From Rhinopomastus cyanomelas (taxonomy: Eukaryota; Chordata; Aves; Bucerotiformes; Rhinopomastidae), in assembly GCA_013400115.1 (NCBI GenBank), contig VXBP01010356.1:372669-436668 (forward strand): a DNA stretch of 64,000 nt. Direction: 5' to 3'. A program made the position numbers and the translations under genes. Positions 46,618 to 58,600 of this stretch are shown here, in pieces. The first letter of the stretch is position 1. Each line of letters opens with the position of its first letter. Below the pieces are notes generated by a model that saw only the letters and a program-made list of their open reading frames with translations, had not been told where the DNA came from and did no database searches.

Positions 46618-49600
46618 GTGAGTGTCCCGGGCCCGGCGGGTCCCAGGATGAGTCCACGGTTCCTTCTTCCGGCACCGCTCCCCGCCCAGCTGCCCCCACC
46701 CCTACCCCTGCAGCAGCCGCCCCGGTCTGCGATCGCACCCTGGCAGCCCCAGACGCTGAAACAGCGGCTTGTACGTGGCTCCTGCGGCGCTGCGAGCGAT
46801 GAGTTCGCTGTGAGGGGCAGGGGGTGCCACATGGTGGAGTGTGAGGGCAGTAGGTGTGAAAATATTATGTTAGTCTTGTTAAGAGCATTCCTTGTGCACT
46901 TCATAACGTTTCCTCCATAGAGAAGAGGTGGGAGTAAAACCCGAGTCTGTATTGTTCTCCTGTTAACTTTTAATAAGGCGTTTAAGTAGTTGCTGGTCTG
47001 CTACTCTGGAGCTGTTGGCATTGAATGTCCTGGTCATAGTAATCATTGCATTGTTCAGGCTGGAAAAGATGGTTTTAAAAAGCCCACTGATGAAATGTGT
47101 CCCGAAGTATATACGCAACTTTTAAACGCATCATCTAGGAATGTTGATTCAACCCCATCCCTGGAAGCGTGTTCCAAGGACTGATGACCCTTTAAATAAA
47201 GAAATTTGTCCTAATGGCTAACCTAAACCTCTCCCTGGCATGTTGCCTTGTCCTAATACTTGTGAGAAGAGGCAGCAGGAAGTAAGGATTCCTCATGAGG
47301 CAGTTGCTGCCAGGAATACCTGCTGTTGAAAACCCACGGTCCCCTAGAAAAAGTTTCAGTAGGCATCTACAAACCATATACTAGGAAACAGAGCCGGCAC
47401 TCTTGGTTGCTTTGCTGCCTTTGCTCCCAAACTTATGTGGCTGCTTTAAAAAAGAGCTGTGAATGTGTACACGTAAGTGGTGAGGGCCTCACCCTAATGG
47501 TGGTGCTCTGCTATCTCAACAGCTGGTGTTTGTCTTCACAATGTAAAGATTCTGCTTGGTTCCTGGAAAGGAGCAGATGTGTTTTCCTTACCTGTTCCTG
47601 CTGCTGTGAGCTATTCGTGTGCCAGGACAGAGTACAGGGAAGACGTTCCCGTAGGGTCAGGCCTCTTCAGTTGTGGGGTATTTGTTACTCATCCTGCTCT
47701 CAAAGCTGCAAATAATAGTGGACAGGGACGGAACAGGAAATCCACAATGCAGATCTGAGTGCTCCTTTCAATACAAGTGGGTTGTTTGTCTCTGCTATGC
47801 TGAATAATTTCTCTCCGATAACCTTCTTAATAAGTGTATTTAAGTCTGTTTTTGAACCATTTGTTTTGCCTCTTTTTTTCTCCACACCAGAGCCTACTTT
47901 GACATTTCACTCCTGTGATGGTTTGAAAACTTTCTAGTCTCAATTTCCTTCTGGCTAATGGATGCCCTACTCTTACATAAATGTCAACACTGGCCTTTCA
48001 CTTCAATAATTTATTTCTTCCCTTGGTTTTTGCTCTCTTGATGTATTTTGGGGCAGCAGTTCAGTCATTTCACTATTGATCTTTGTCAGCTAAAGAAACC
48101 TGTTGCGTTCAGCAGTATTTTGTGTGATAGGCTCACCAGCCTTCTGATCATCTCAGGGAGAGGTGCTACTCTAAGTTGGGTTTGTTGTTTTTTTTTTAAC
48201 TCCTGTATTAAGGATCATTAAAACCAAAGCAAAACATTCAGTTGTGTTTGGGGCATAAATTTGTTGGTTTTCACATCTTGATTGATTGTACTATGTTCAC
48301 TAGATTTCTTGTTCACTTAATTTGTGACTGAAGCCTTGCCCAATTTTCTTGATTCCTTTTCCTGTTATTTTATAGCATTTTGCATATTTCTTAGCCTCTC
48401 TGAAACTTACTCGATTGTGTCAGAAGTTCAATTTGTTTTTCCCTTACTTTAAGGATAGAGATGGGTTTTCCTCCTTTTAACTTAATGAAATTGAAGATCT
48501 TTTCCAGTCTGAGTCTACCAGTGGTTTATCTCACTGCTAGTTTTCTTCATTTCTGAAAGACTGGTCTTCTAAAATGGAAAACTTTGGTTAAATACCTTAT
48601 TTGGTTTATCCTGCTATTAATTGAAATTGAATAATTCATGATTGCTCAGGCTGAGATTTCATTTTTATTTAGTTTTTTGAGACTAATTTTGGTGCCTGCC
48701 TCTGCTGCTGGCATTTAGATTGCTCATGTAGCAACAGAATGAGATTCACATTACTCTTCATGTCATTGCTAGATGGAAAATTCACAAATGCAGCAGTGAA
48801 GGTAGGTAAAGCTTTAAGCACTGAGATGAATTAATAGTGTTGTGGATTACTGCCAGGTAAGGAGACTAAAATGGCATCTCTTCACATTGAGAAGATTATT
48901 TTTGCAACTCTTAAGTCCAAAATGCTATTCTATCTGAAAGCTCACACACAGCAACAATTAATACTGTTCATTGCCCTTCGTAGGTAATTCTTCTTGTTAA
49001 AAGGATTTTTCAAGGCCAACCTTTTTCGTTGGCTGCCTGTTCAGCTACAGTTTTAGAACCATGTGTAACAAACAAATCCACAGAGGGTTGTGGATCAGTA
49101 GAATTCTGTTCATTTCCGTGATTTGAATTAGTTGATTTCTTTATCGCCATTTTTGATGTTCCAACAATAGGGGCACATTTTCCATCCTCCTGGCAACTGC
49201 AGCAGAAAAGTCCAAGGTAACACCATGCTGGACATTCCTCAAAGTCCTCTGGTTGGTTATAAGATGAGTTTATTGCAGCTTTTATATGCCCTAGCTGAAC
49301 CATTGATAATACAATTACATATTGTAAAATGGTCCTTCATCCTGCCTGAACAGCTTGCAGTCAGATGTGAGCTTCAGTTTGTCTCCTCAGTGTGATGCAG
49401 CTCCATGCATCACATAGTACAAATCAAATCACATGACCTGCAGATATACATGTGTCATTCATTTTCAGAGCTGATCTAAATTTACATGAGCATGTAGATT
49501 TGATGTTCTGGCCGAGGTAGTGAACTGTGCAGTTTATCTCAAGGGTAGTACAAGCACAAGTTTCCACGTGTACAATCTCGGCCCACATGCCTGGCTCCTG

Positions 49601-52600
49601 TTCTTTGCAGTTTTGACAATGTCTTCAAACCTCTAAGTGTGCATCTCAATGGATAGACAAATACTGGTTGCCTTCTATAAAGTGAAAGGTGCAAAACCCC
49701 AGCTAAAAGTGGCTGTAAATTGTACAAATATGCCAAGAAGAAAAGTGAGAACCAAGCTACTATGACTTGTAATGTATAGTTTGCATTTTGCCTTGTATGA
49801 ATGAAATCTGTCTTTTCTGCTCACTCATGCAACTGCACAAGTGTTGCACAAGCTGTTTAATGCTTGACAGCCTGTTTCAGTTGGGACATGGATTATTGTG
49901 GCATTTTTCTGGTAAATTTGAAGCCCTTATTTATGTGGGGAGGAACCCTTTCTTTTTCTCTCCGCAGATACTTTGGAATAGAGGCACTATGTTTTTAGCT
50001 TAGACTATATCTATAATAATCTGTCATGCATTGGTTTCTGTTACTCTTTTCAACCAAGGCTGTTTTTCTGCTGTTTATATAGTTTTCTTTTAAATCCACT
50101 TAGGATTTCTCAAGCTAAACATTGATTTGGGAGTAGGAGACTGTAACCAAAGCACTTATTTTAATTCCTGTCACTCTCTTCCTTTGTCTTTCTACCTGGC
50201 AATTGAAAGTCTGAACACTTTCTCGAGCAGCCTTATGTTGGAAGAGACAACCTCATATTTATTATACTGTGATAAAAAGTGAGCAGTAGAGCTGAAGTGA
50301 AAGTTGACAATTCTCTGGCTGGATAATAGAATAAAACCACGTGGCTTGAAGGAAATAGCAAATGGTTTTGCAATGAGCTATGTGCATCCTTGCTCTGAAA
50401 ACACAAGTAAGAACATCTAATGTTCATCAGAGCTTTAAAAACACACCAACTTCATAAAGAACAAGAATTGCCTGTAGAAAGTTGAGATGTTAGTAGCAGT
50501 ATGCGGCAGCACAATGAAGAACCATCCCAGCCTAGAATATCCTCTGGAGGGCCAAACTTCTCAGATCACATATTTCTGTAAGCCTAAAAGTAACAGAACA
50601 ACTGCCGTCTTTTCTCATTTACACATTAGCTGGCACAGTTAATACAGTATTTGCAAATAAATTTGCCCTTTTTGGTGGCTGGACAGAGTATGGATATCCA
50701 AGCATGTACATTTTTCAGTTTCACATGTTCGTCTTTTGGTATCATGTAGACATTATTCTGCATGACTCTCCATATAGAACCTGATCAGTAACTCTCACAT
50801 AGTCAGTGTGTGCCTCTAATCATAGTTAACGTGGAGTCGGGACACCAGGTTTCAGTTTTGGTTGAAGACAACAGAGTATATCTACCTACAGTAAAAAGAA
50901 ATTGGTCTTAGTTATTTTTAGGTGGTGACTTTTTTTCCTGGTTAGTCTGTACAAATGGAATTGCTTTAGAAAAGATTTTTTTTTTCACTCTAGTCTGTAT
51001 AATCTAGAATTATTATTACTCTCTGAAATTATTATGACCCTCAAAAATCAACCATTTCAACACTGACTGCTTTATTTTTATCTTGAAAAGAGCCATTACT
51101 AAAGTTCAGTTTGTTTAATGAGTGTGTTACTGTTGCAGATAAGTTGCCCTGGAGTGCTGCTGAAAGACAAAGAGGAACTTTATCTCAGTGTCTCTCTGCT
51201 TGGACAGTACAAAAAAACTCGACAGGTCCCTGCAGCATTTCCACTCTCCTTTCGAGAAAGACTAGTATTTGAAAAGGTAAGATAATGTCAAGAGCTAATA
51301 CAAGCCAAATAAAGCCCATTGCACACTCCACAAAAAAAGTGACTGCAAAAACCTGAGCATAAATAATCACATAGAGGATGGTGTAGTGTTATAATTCTTG
51401 CTTCTCTTCAGCACAAAGAAGGTGTGTGTCTACATTATCCACACAGTGACTCAAGAATTATGCGTATGGAAGATGATAGTGTATAATGAGGCTTTTGAGG
51501 TGCTTGTTCATTCTTTTGTGAACTATTCTTTTTTAGTGTTTCTTTTCCTGGCTCAGAAGACACTGAATGTTGTCCTAAAAATTATAGCAAGGTGAAGAAC
51601 AAAGACTATACAATATATGAGAGTCAATTTAATTTAGTAGAAAGCTAGAATAGCAGCTCAAGCATTTTTGGCAACATCTTTCTCCCTTTGAGAAATTTTT
51701 TCCATGGTTTGTCACCAGAATTCCTAGGTTGCTACTCTGGCCTTATAATTTATAGTTGTTTATCACATATTCTGAGTCGCTGCTACCTTCATTATTACTA
51801 CCACAGGGATAATGAAACACAGTATCTTACAGATATGATCTGGCTCCTTCACTACCTGTGAATAATAATACTTTGCCTTTTCCTTTAAGCATCCCCCAGC
51901 ACTTTGAAACCCAAGTTGAATAAACATCAGTGATGCTCTGGTGATGTAGATAGGACTTGGTGATAATTTCACCAGCTACTGAAGAGTGAAAGAGACCATT
52001 GCTTTTTAAAGGCAAACATACCACAAACTACCTAAGGGAAATGTACTGAAAACAAGTTTCAGTGTCATTTAGGTGAACTTCAAGACACCAGGTCTATCTG
52101 CTGACAGAAGTGGTGAACAAGCTCAGAATAGTATCTGCCTTCCTACAAATAGCTATTGATCAAATTTAGATACTTGTGGAGCACCAGTACTTGCAGTTTT
52201 TTGGTGTTTGGTACCTTGAACAGCAAAGCAATCTACACCACTTTGCTGAAACTTTTGTGCAGAATAAGGGACTGCTGAATATCCACTGCAGTCCTTGCCA
52301 TCCATTCACATGGGATCCAGGTTAAAAGAACCCTGAACAGTACTCTGTACGTCAGTAGTCTCTTCCATGAAAATGAAACTTAAAGCATTACTGATACGTT
52401 AAAGCACATATTCTCCATCTGTCAGAAATCTAGTGTTCTGCAATTTATTTGCCTTTCTTGAAATTCTCTCAGACAGTACTTACCTCCATGTATACAGCTC
52501 TTCATACCTCCTAACTTAAATATGCAGAGGTAACCTGGAATGCCTAGAGCATATGACAAGAACTGCTTCAGTGAATGTGATCATGTGCCAAATGGTGATT

Positions 52601-55600
52601 TCAGTTTCCTTTCTTTCTCCAGTGGGGATAGGACTCTTGGCAACTATATTGTCCAGGAAGAATGTTTGGGGTTTTTTATATTTTTCTCTACCTCTCTTTC
52701 TCCAGAGGTCCATCCAGTGACACTGACTGCAACATTATTACTATTTATTAATTTCTTTTCCAGGTATTTGCTGATATAGTTGATCCTGGAGATCTTGTGG
52801 AGTTAATGGAACGTAGGTTCTGCTTTTTATATGTACTCTGTTGTATTAATAGATCTATTATTGCCATCCATATATGGACTCTAAAGACTTTTGGGAAGTT
52901 TAAAGTATGTGATAATTTGTCCATCAGGAGCATGTTCTTTGACAAGTCTATGTAGTATGTATGTACTAAATAACCAGGACCCTAGCACTAGCACGTTTGC
53001 AGAACAGAAGATTTGTTGTCGTAGAACCATAGAATAACTCAGGTTAGTAAAGACCCTTGAGAGCATCAAGTCCAACCAGTTACCCTCATCTACTGAATCC
53101 ACCCCTAGGCCAGATCTCTAAGCACCATCAACCACCAACCTGCAATGTTTCTTCACATATCATGTAGCTGTAGAGGTCAATGAGGTCTGCCCTCAGCCTC
53201 CACTTCCTTGGGCTAAGCAGCTCCAGCTCCCTCAGCTGCTACTTATAAGACTTGTTAGTGCAGGCAAAGGTTTTTTTGGTGTCTTCAGTCACTAGTAACG
53301 TAACCCAAATAGTTATCTAACAAATACCTCTAGAAATACATGCTTCTATGATTCTGTAATACGTGCTTTAGAACAGGAAAAAGGTGAAAACTTGCAAAGG
53401 AAAATGCAGCTGCTTATCCAGATAGGTAATACATTCCTTTATCTGATCATTTATTTGATTAATTTTCAAGTATAAGCATACATATTTTATTTGTTCTCTT
53501 TCTAAAATTATTCCTCTAGTTTTTAAAGAATATTCTGTGTTCTTGCCACATGTGGAGTGTAATGACTTGTAGTGAGACATCACTGACCCTGAACAAAATG
53601 TCTTGGAATATGTTCCCTCACACTGGAAGCTATCTGTCCATGTTTAAAAGAAGGACAAACTTGGTAGCAGGCAGCACTCAACAAATTTAGAGTTGGCATT
53701 TGTACACCAGTACAGCCTTTTTGCTCTTTTGTGGTATTTCTGCAAGCTGTTCTTAATTTTCTCTTATTGTTGGTGTAGTGGAAATAATGCAGGAATGTAC
53801 AGTGCTATGAAGCTTAAATCAGTGAGCTGTTTTTCTTTGGTGTTGACTATGAGAATTAGTTTCCATTTTGTTTTTTTTTAACTTCTGATAAAACTTTTTT
53901 CCTTTCTAGTTGACACAACATCACTTGAACTAATACAGCTTGTTCCTCCAGGTATTGTATCAGTCTCTTCATAAATTATGCAGTTTAATAGGTGAATTTC
54001 CATGAGGACATTACCCATTACAGCACAATCACTTTTTCCAACACACAAACAACATAGAAAGCTCTTCAACAAATAGTCCTCTGAATATAAAATGTTAATA
54101 GATCAAGAGGATCTCATTTTTGAAAGAGAATAATAACTGAATATTGAAATGTACCATACTCAGGCTTAGGAAAGTGATAATATTTTAGAATGGAAAATAA
54201 ACTGAAATCATCCAGTGCACACATTAACTGCATCACAATTCACTTGCAAAGTGTCTGTCTGTGAAATTTCAGAGTGCATAATCTTGTTCTCAGAATGACA
54301 CTTTTTTTCCTTCCATTTTAATGGTGACCGTTGGGAAAACTCTTATCCTCTCTATAAGTATTATAGGTCTCTTGGGATATGTGAAGATAATAAATAGCAA
54401 TTTGTCATACTTCTGTTATTGGTTTGTGTGATTATAAAAATCTATTTTAATGAAATTCAAGTATTCCCATGAATAATGTAAATCTGCATTTTATTGGAAA
54501 TAAAGTCAAGTTTTAAAGAGGACTCGTTTGGAAACTGTGGTATTAAAAGCACTCTCTGTCACTTGTCCTCAGTACTTTGAAGAAAACTATTGCTTCCCTC
54601 TGGTGACTCACCAGACTGTTTACTTGAAGAAATGTATGGAATCTGGATTTTTGCTGTGGGAGGGTAAAAGATCTTGCATAAGAAATTTAATTTCAAGGGT
54701 CAGAGATAGGTGTGATACGCCAAACATAAGCTGACAAATCACTACAACAGCATAATTTAAACTTTTTAAATAATACATAGGCAAGGTTTTATCCTAAATA
54801 ATTTTTTTTTAAAAAAGCAAATGAGGATAGTAAGAAAATCTTGGGATAATGATTTTGATGTTGCTTGCATTTGTTTCTTACTATTATGTCTAGTGTTACC
54901 ACTACTATTCTCTAATGTGGATCGATAGTGTTTTTCATGAGAGATTGGCTGCCATTAAAAAACGTATTGGTTTCTTTTGTAATGTCGAAGGGAAGTAAAG
55001 AGAAAAATTACTGAAGAGGTGCCATCTTCTACAGAAGTGCAGTCTCTTTTATAGAGAGTTAACACAAGTTAACATAATCTTTTACAATTTTGTTATGAAG
55101 ACAGTGAAACATACTTTCAGAGTAGATTCTGCACATTGGTGCTGTTGATTTAACTTGATTAAGCTATTTCCCAGTGTGATGTGAGTTTTGAAACCATGCT
55201 GTTCACTTCTAAAGAAAAAAATTTATCTTCATTTCAACATGGTCTTGTGTGTGGTGTTTGGACTATATGACTCTGTCATTTTCCAATTTCTTTTTAGTTG
55301 GAAAAGTTCTTGCCACATATGAAGAAAATACAAGAGATTTCCTGTTCCCTAACCCTAAGCTTACCCATGGACTCCATGGTTTAGATCGTGAGATTTTAAT
55401 GAAGAGGTCCTCTTCTTTTACAGTGAGTGAATCTCTGTGGATTGTATTTATGATAAAGTGTGTTTCACTGAGGAAAACCCTTGAACTACTTCAAATGAAA
55501 AGCGATTACTTCTGACAGATTTTACCATTTCAGATGTTGAATGTACAAATCTACAATTGAACTTTGGTGAAAGAATAATCTTTTTTCAAAATGCTTCAAG

Positions 55601-58600
55601 AAATCTAATGTGAAACAGCTAGTTTCCACTTGGTTTCCAGTGTGGCACCATGTCTTCCATCCAGTTTCATCTGTGGTGCAGTTGGTAGCTGAAGGGAATG
55701 CAGGAGAAGAGGGAGATGTCATATCCACTTCACAATTCTCAGCCTTCCTCCTCAGTCTCTCTTTGTAGCATTTCTTTCAGACCATTTTTGGCACTGTTTA
55801 GGACAATGACAGTACAAATTTATAGTGCTCTGCTATCTGCCATCTGACCTGCAGGTCTCCCTGAGGTGCAAGATCACCACCAAAATAGTAAGTAACTGAA
55901 ATGTAGCTTAGTGTGATGCGATAGTTTTTCAGTTCCCAACTTGTTTCTTAATGTCCATTCAAGCCAGTCACACTCGTTGAGTAACTGGCCTTTTCTACTT
56001 TGATAAACAACAGCTAATTGGCAGAATGAGAGCATTAAATTAATGACAATTTTCTGGAGATAAAGGCTCAGATTCATCATAATAAAAATGAATTAATCTC
56101 ATACTGCCTTTTCATAAAGTTTGACTGTTGAATCTTAGGTGCCAGTGGAATGACTTCGGAAAGGCGCTTTGAAGATGATGGTGATGATGTGGGAGAAGAA
56201 GTTTGGCGGTTATGTGTCTTATGTTGTTTAAGTTTTATAGGGAGATTGGCAGGACATTTGGCTTGAGAAACTAGAAACTCAGTTGTGATTGGATTAACAT
56301 ATGACATGAGGGAAGTGCTGATTAAAGGTCATTTATGTCTTCTAGCTGGTATCAGCTTTTCCCCTGCAAGGACAACCTGGAAGTTGCCCAGTCACTTGCA
56401 ATTAGAAGTGCTAATTTGGTGTCTGGTGCTGTGTTACATTTCGATGGATTAAAGCTGTGATTCTGAGATTCAGAACGCATGGTTCTGCAGCAGCTTAAAT
56501 GGCCCCTGCAAAAATAGCCATGATTTTCTGTGTGTAGAATCTCTTATATGGCTTATTCTGTGCATGTTAGTGGTGGCTGAAGAAGGGTCTGTTATTCTTA
56601 TCATCTTAGTAACAGTAAGAGAAACTCTTTCTCATGTTGAGAAAGAGTAGGGAGGTAGTAATAGATGAAGTGGCGCGAGCAAATCAGCATTAGATATTTT
56701 GTAACTACAATCTGATGAATCTTTGTAGGAGCAGAGCCACTAGAGAAGTTTGAGGGTTTTTTTGTTGGACTGAGTTCTTTGATATAAGAACTATGTATTT
56801 TGTAATAAAAAGAAGGTGCCATAATTTATGAGCTCTGAGAAGATGTGGATCAAAGTCGTTTAGATGTGTAGCTGAGTGGCAACACTCTAGTAGCCTTAAG
56901 AAGTTAACTGATGTAAGAAATGTACTTCCGTGTCCTTGGGAGCAGCGTAAGTGAAATCCATCTCTGCAGAAGCATCTGTTACTCCTTTCCATCTCCATCA
57001 CAGAAAGAACAATTTAAGAAAGGATTTTGGCATGCTTATCCCATTTTCAGGAATAATAGAGAAGCTGTGTTTGATGAAATCAGAGGGAGGCTCCCTGAAA
57101 GAATCTCTAGTTCCTCTCCTTGCTTGCCAAATGGGGTAGCTGTGTGGGGTTTGTTACTTCCAGTAGAAATGCAGTCCCAAATGTCTTCATCTTCTGGTTT
57201 TTAATAAGCTTACTGGCAAGTATCTCCTTCTAACTCTGTCAGCACCAGGCACTGAATGTGAATGCTCAGCAAAAGGGAAAGCGCTAAACAGTGTCATGAG
57301 AACTCTCGTATTGCTCCTATGCTAGTCAAGCCATGTTACAGTCGTAGCTAGATGAGATGCTGCATATTTTTGACTGACAGCTGTGCCTCCGTGGCACTTT
57401 GATTCGCAATAAATTTGTCTTTTATTAGAAAAAAAAATAAAGGTAGCAACAGCAAGGTTACGGTTGTGGAGTTCAGATAGGCAGTGACAAGCAGTGTCTG
57501 ATTAACACTGCTAATCTGCCAGTTGGAAGGAATCCCAAGTTGAGAGGATCAGAACTCCTCCAGAAATCTGGCGCTTGGCTGATAATGTCTCTGGCTAAAT
57601 GTCTTATGAGGCTCACAAAGTGAAAACACATGCAAGACGTGCCTCAAGTTATCTCTCCTGGTCCAGTGTAGCCCAGCTGAGGGTTTTGCTGGCTCTTCTG
57701 TATTTCTCTGCAACCCTTGCCTTTCAGAATATGTTTAAGCCTTGACTGGTGGTGGCTTCCTACAGACCTTCTTATCTCTGTTCCTCACCCTCATGCAGCA
57801 CTTGCCATGTTATTTAAAAGTTTCTTTTTAGTTATGCTATCTTTCATTAGCACAGCAATACAAGCCCTTCTGTTATATTTGTATGTACTTTTTTCAGCTG
57901 CAGACTTTTGCACTCATGCTTCTTACAGTCAATAGCACTTATTGGACATGTTTTCTGACTTACGTTCTTCTAAATCGAACCACCTTTATGGTCCTCCTCT
58001 GATCACATTCATATTTTGTCTGTATCACTTCTGTTTAACGACTGAAGAGTAGATCCCAAAAACTTACTTATTGGAATTTTCATTTGCAGATGCGTTTGGA
58101 GCTCTAGTGCACTCTTTAAGTAATACCATACTCAATGTCCTTCAGCTGGAAACTGTAGAAAACAGAATCCCTCTGATTGCTTTTGACTTACAAGTTGCTG
58201 TTGTCATATCCATAGTATGTGAGTGCTATCCCCTATTCCTCTTCACAAACCATTTCTCGAAGAAGCCAGGGGTTTGTGTGATTTTTGTACTTTTTAATCA
58301 TTCAACAATTCTGCAATCACTCCCAGGCTCTGTATGAGCAGTAGGTGCTCTATTGTTGCTTTTTAAAGAAAATGTACTAATTCTGATGCGCCTTTTCTAA
58401 AATTGTTGATAGCACTTGACAATTCATTAGTAATAAAATGAGTTGATTAAGGACGGTCAGCTTTAAAATCTTTTATGTGCCATTTCTTGACTTGATTGAA
58501 TCCTGGACTCTGTTAATTGCTATGATTGAGCTTTCTAGTTTTTTTGTCATTTCATTTCCATAATCTAACCTGGGGCCAATTCATATTCCCCTGTGGGAAA

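Larger units (their letters stand above)
46375..46780 (+). promoter_or_regulatory. CpG-island promoter and 5' UTR of SPATA6
   Basis: This is the most GC- and CpG-rich stretch in the window, with abrupt AT-rich flanks. It covers the region just upstream of the SPATA6 start, exon 1 and the first part of intron 1. No TATA box is visible near the expected start. It contains an NRF1-like palindrome at 46430-46441 and an RFX X-box-like palindrome at 46460-46473. The exact transcription start cannot be read from sequence. Confidence 0.85.
46618..51138 (+). other. SPATA6 intron 1
   Basis: 4,521 bases: the right side of the CpG island, an old CR1-like piece (47040-47275), and an antisense open frame at 49010-49303. 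No coding exon of SPATA6 is missing between exons 1 and 2, since the protein joins cleanly (HVRS to ISCPGV). Confidence 0.85.

Noticed and set aside
46106..46738. 210-codon open frame on the reverse strand over the SPATA6 promoter
   Set aside because: It spans the CR1 tail and the CpG island. High GC removes stop codons in all frames there, the reading is Pro/Ala/Gly/Arg-rich, and it overlaps the well supported exon 1.
46489..46920. 143-codon + strand frame overlapping exon 1
   Set aside because: Different frame from SPATA6 exon 1, composition driven by GC, and it reads through the exon 1 donor.
58071..58337. 88-codon frame in intron 5 as an extra SPATA6 exon
   Set aside because: No likeness to SPATA6, and exons 5 and 6 join in phase 0 with conserved text on both sides.
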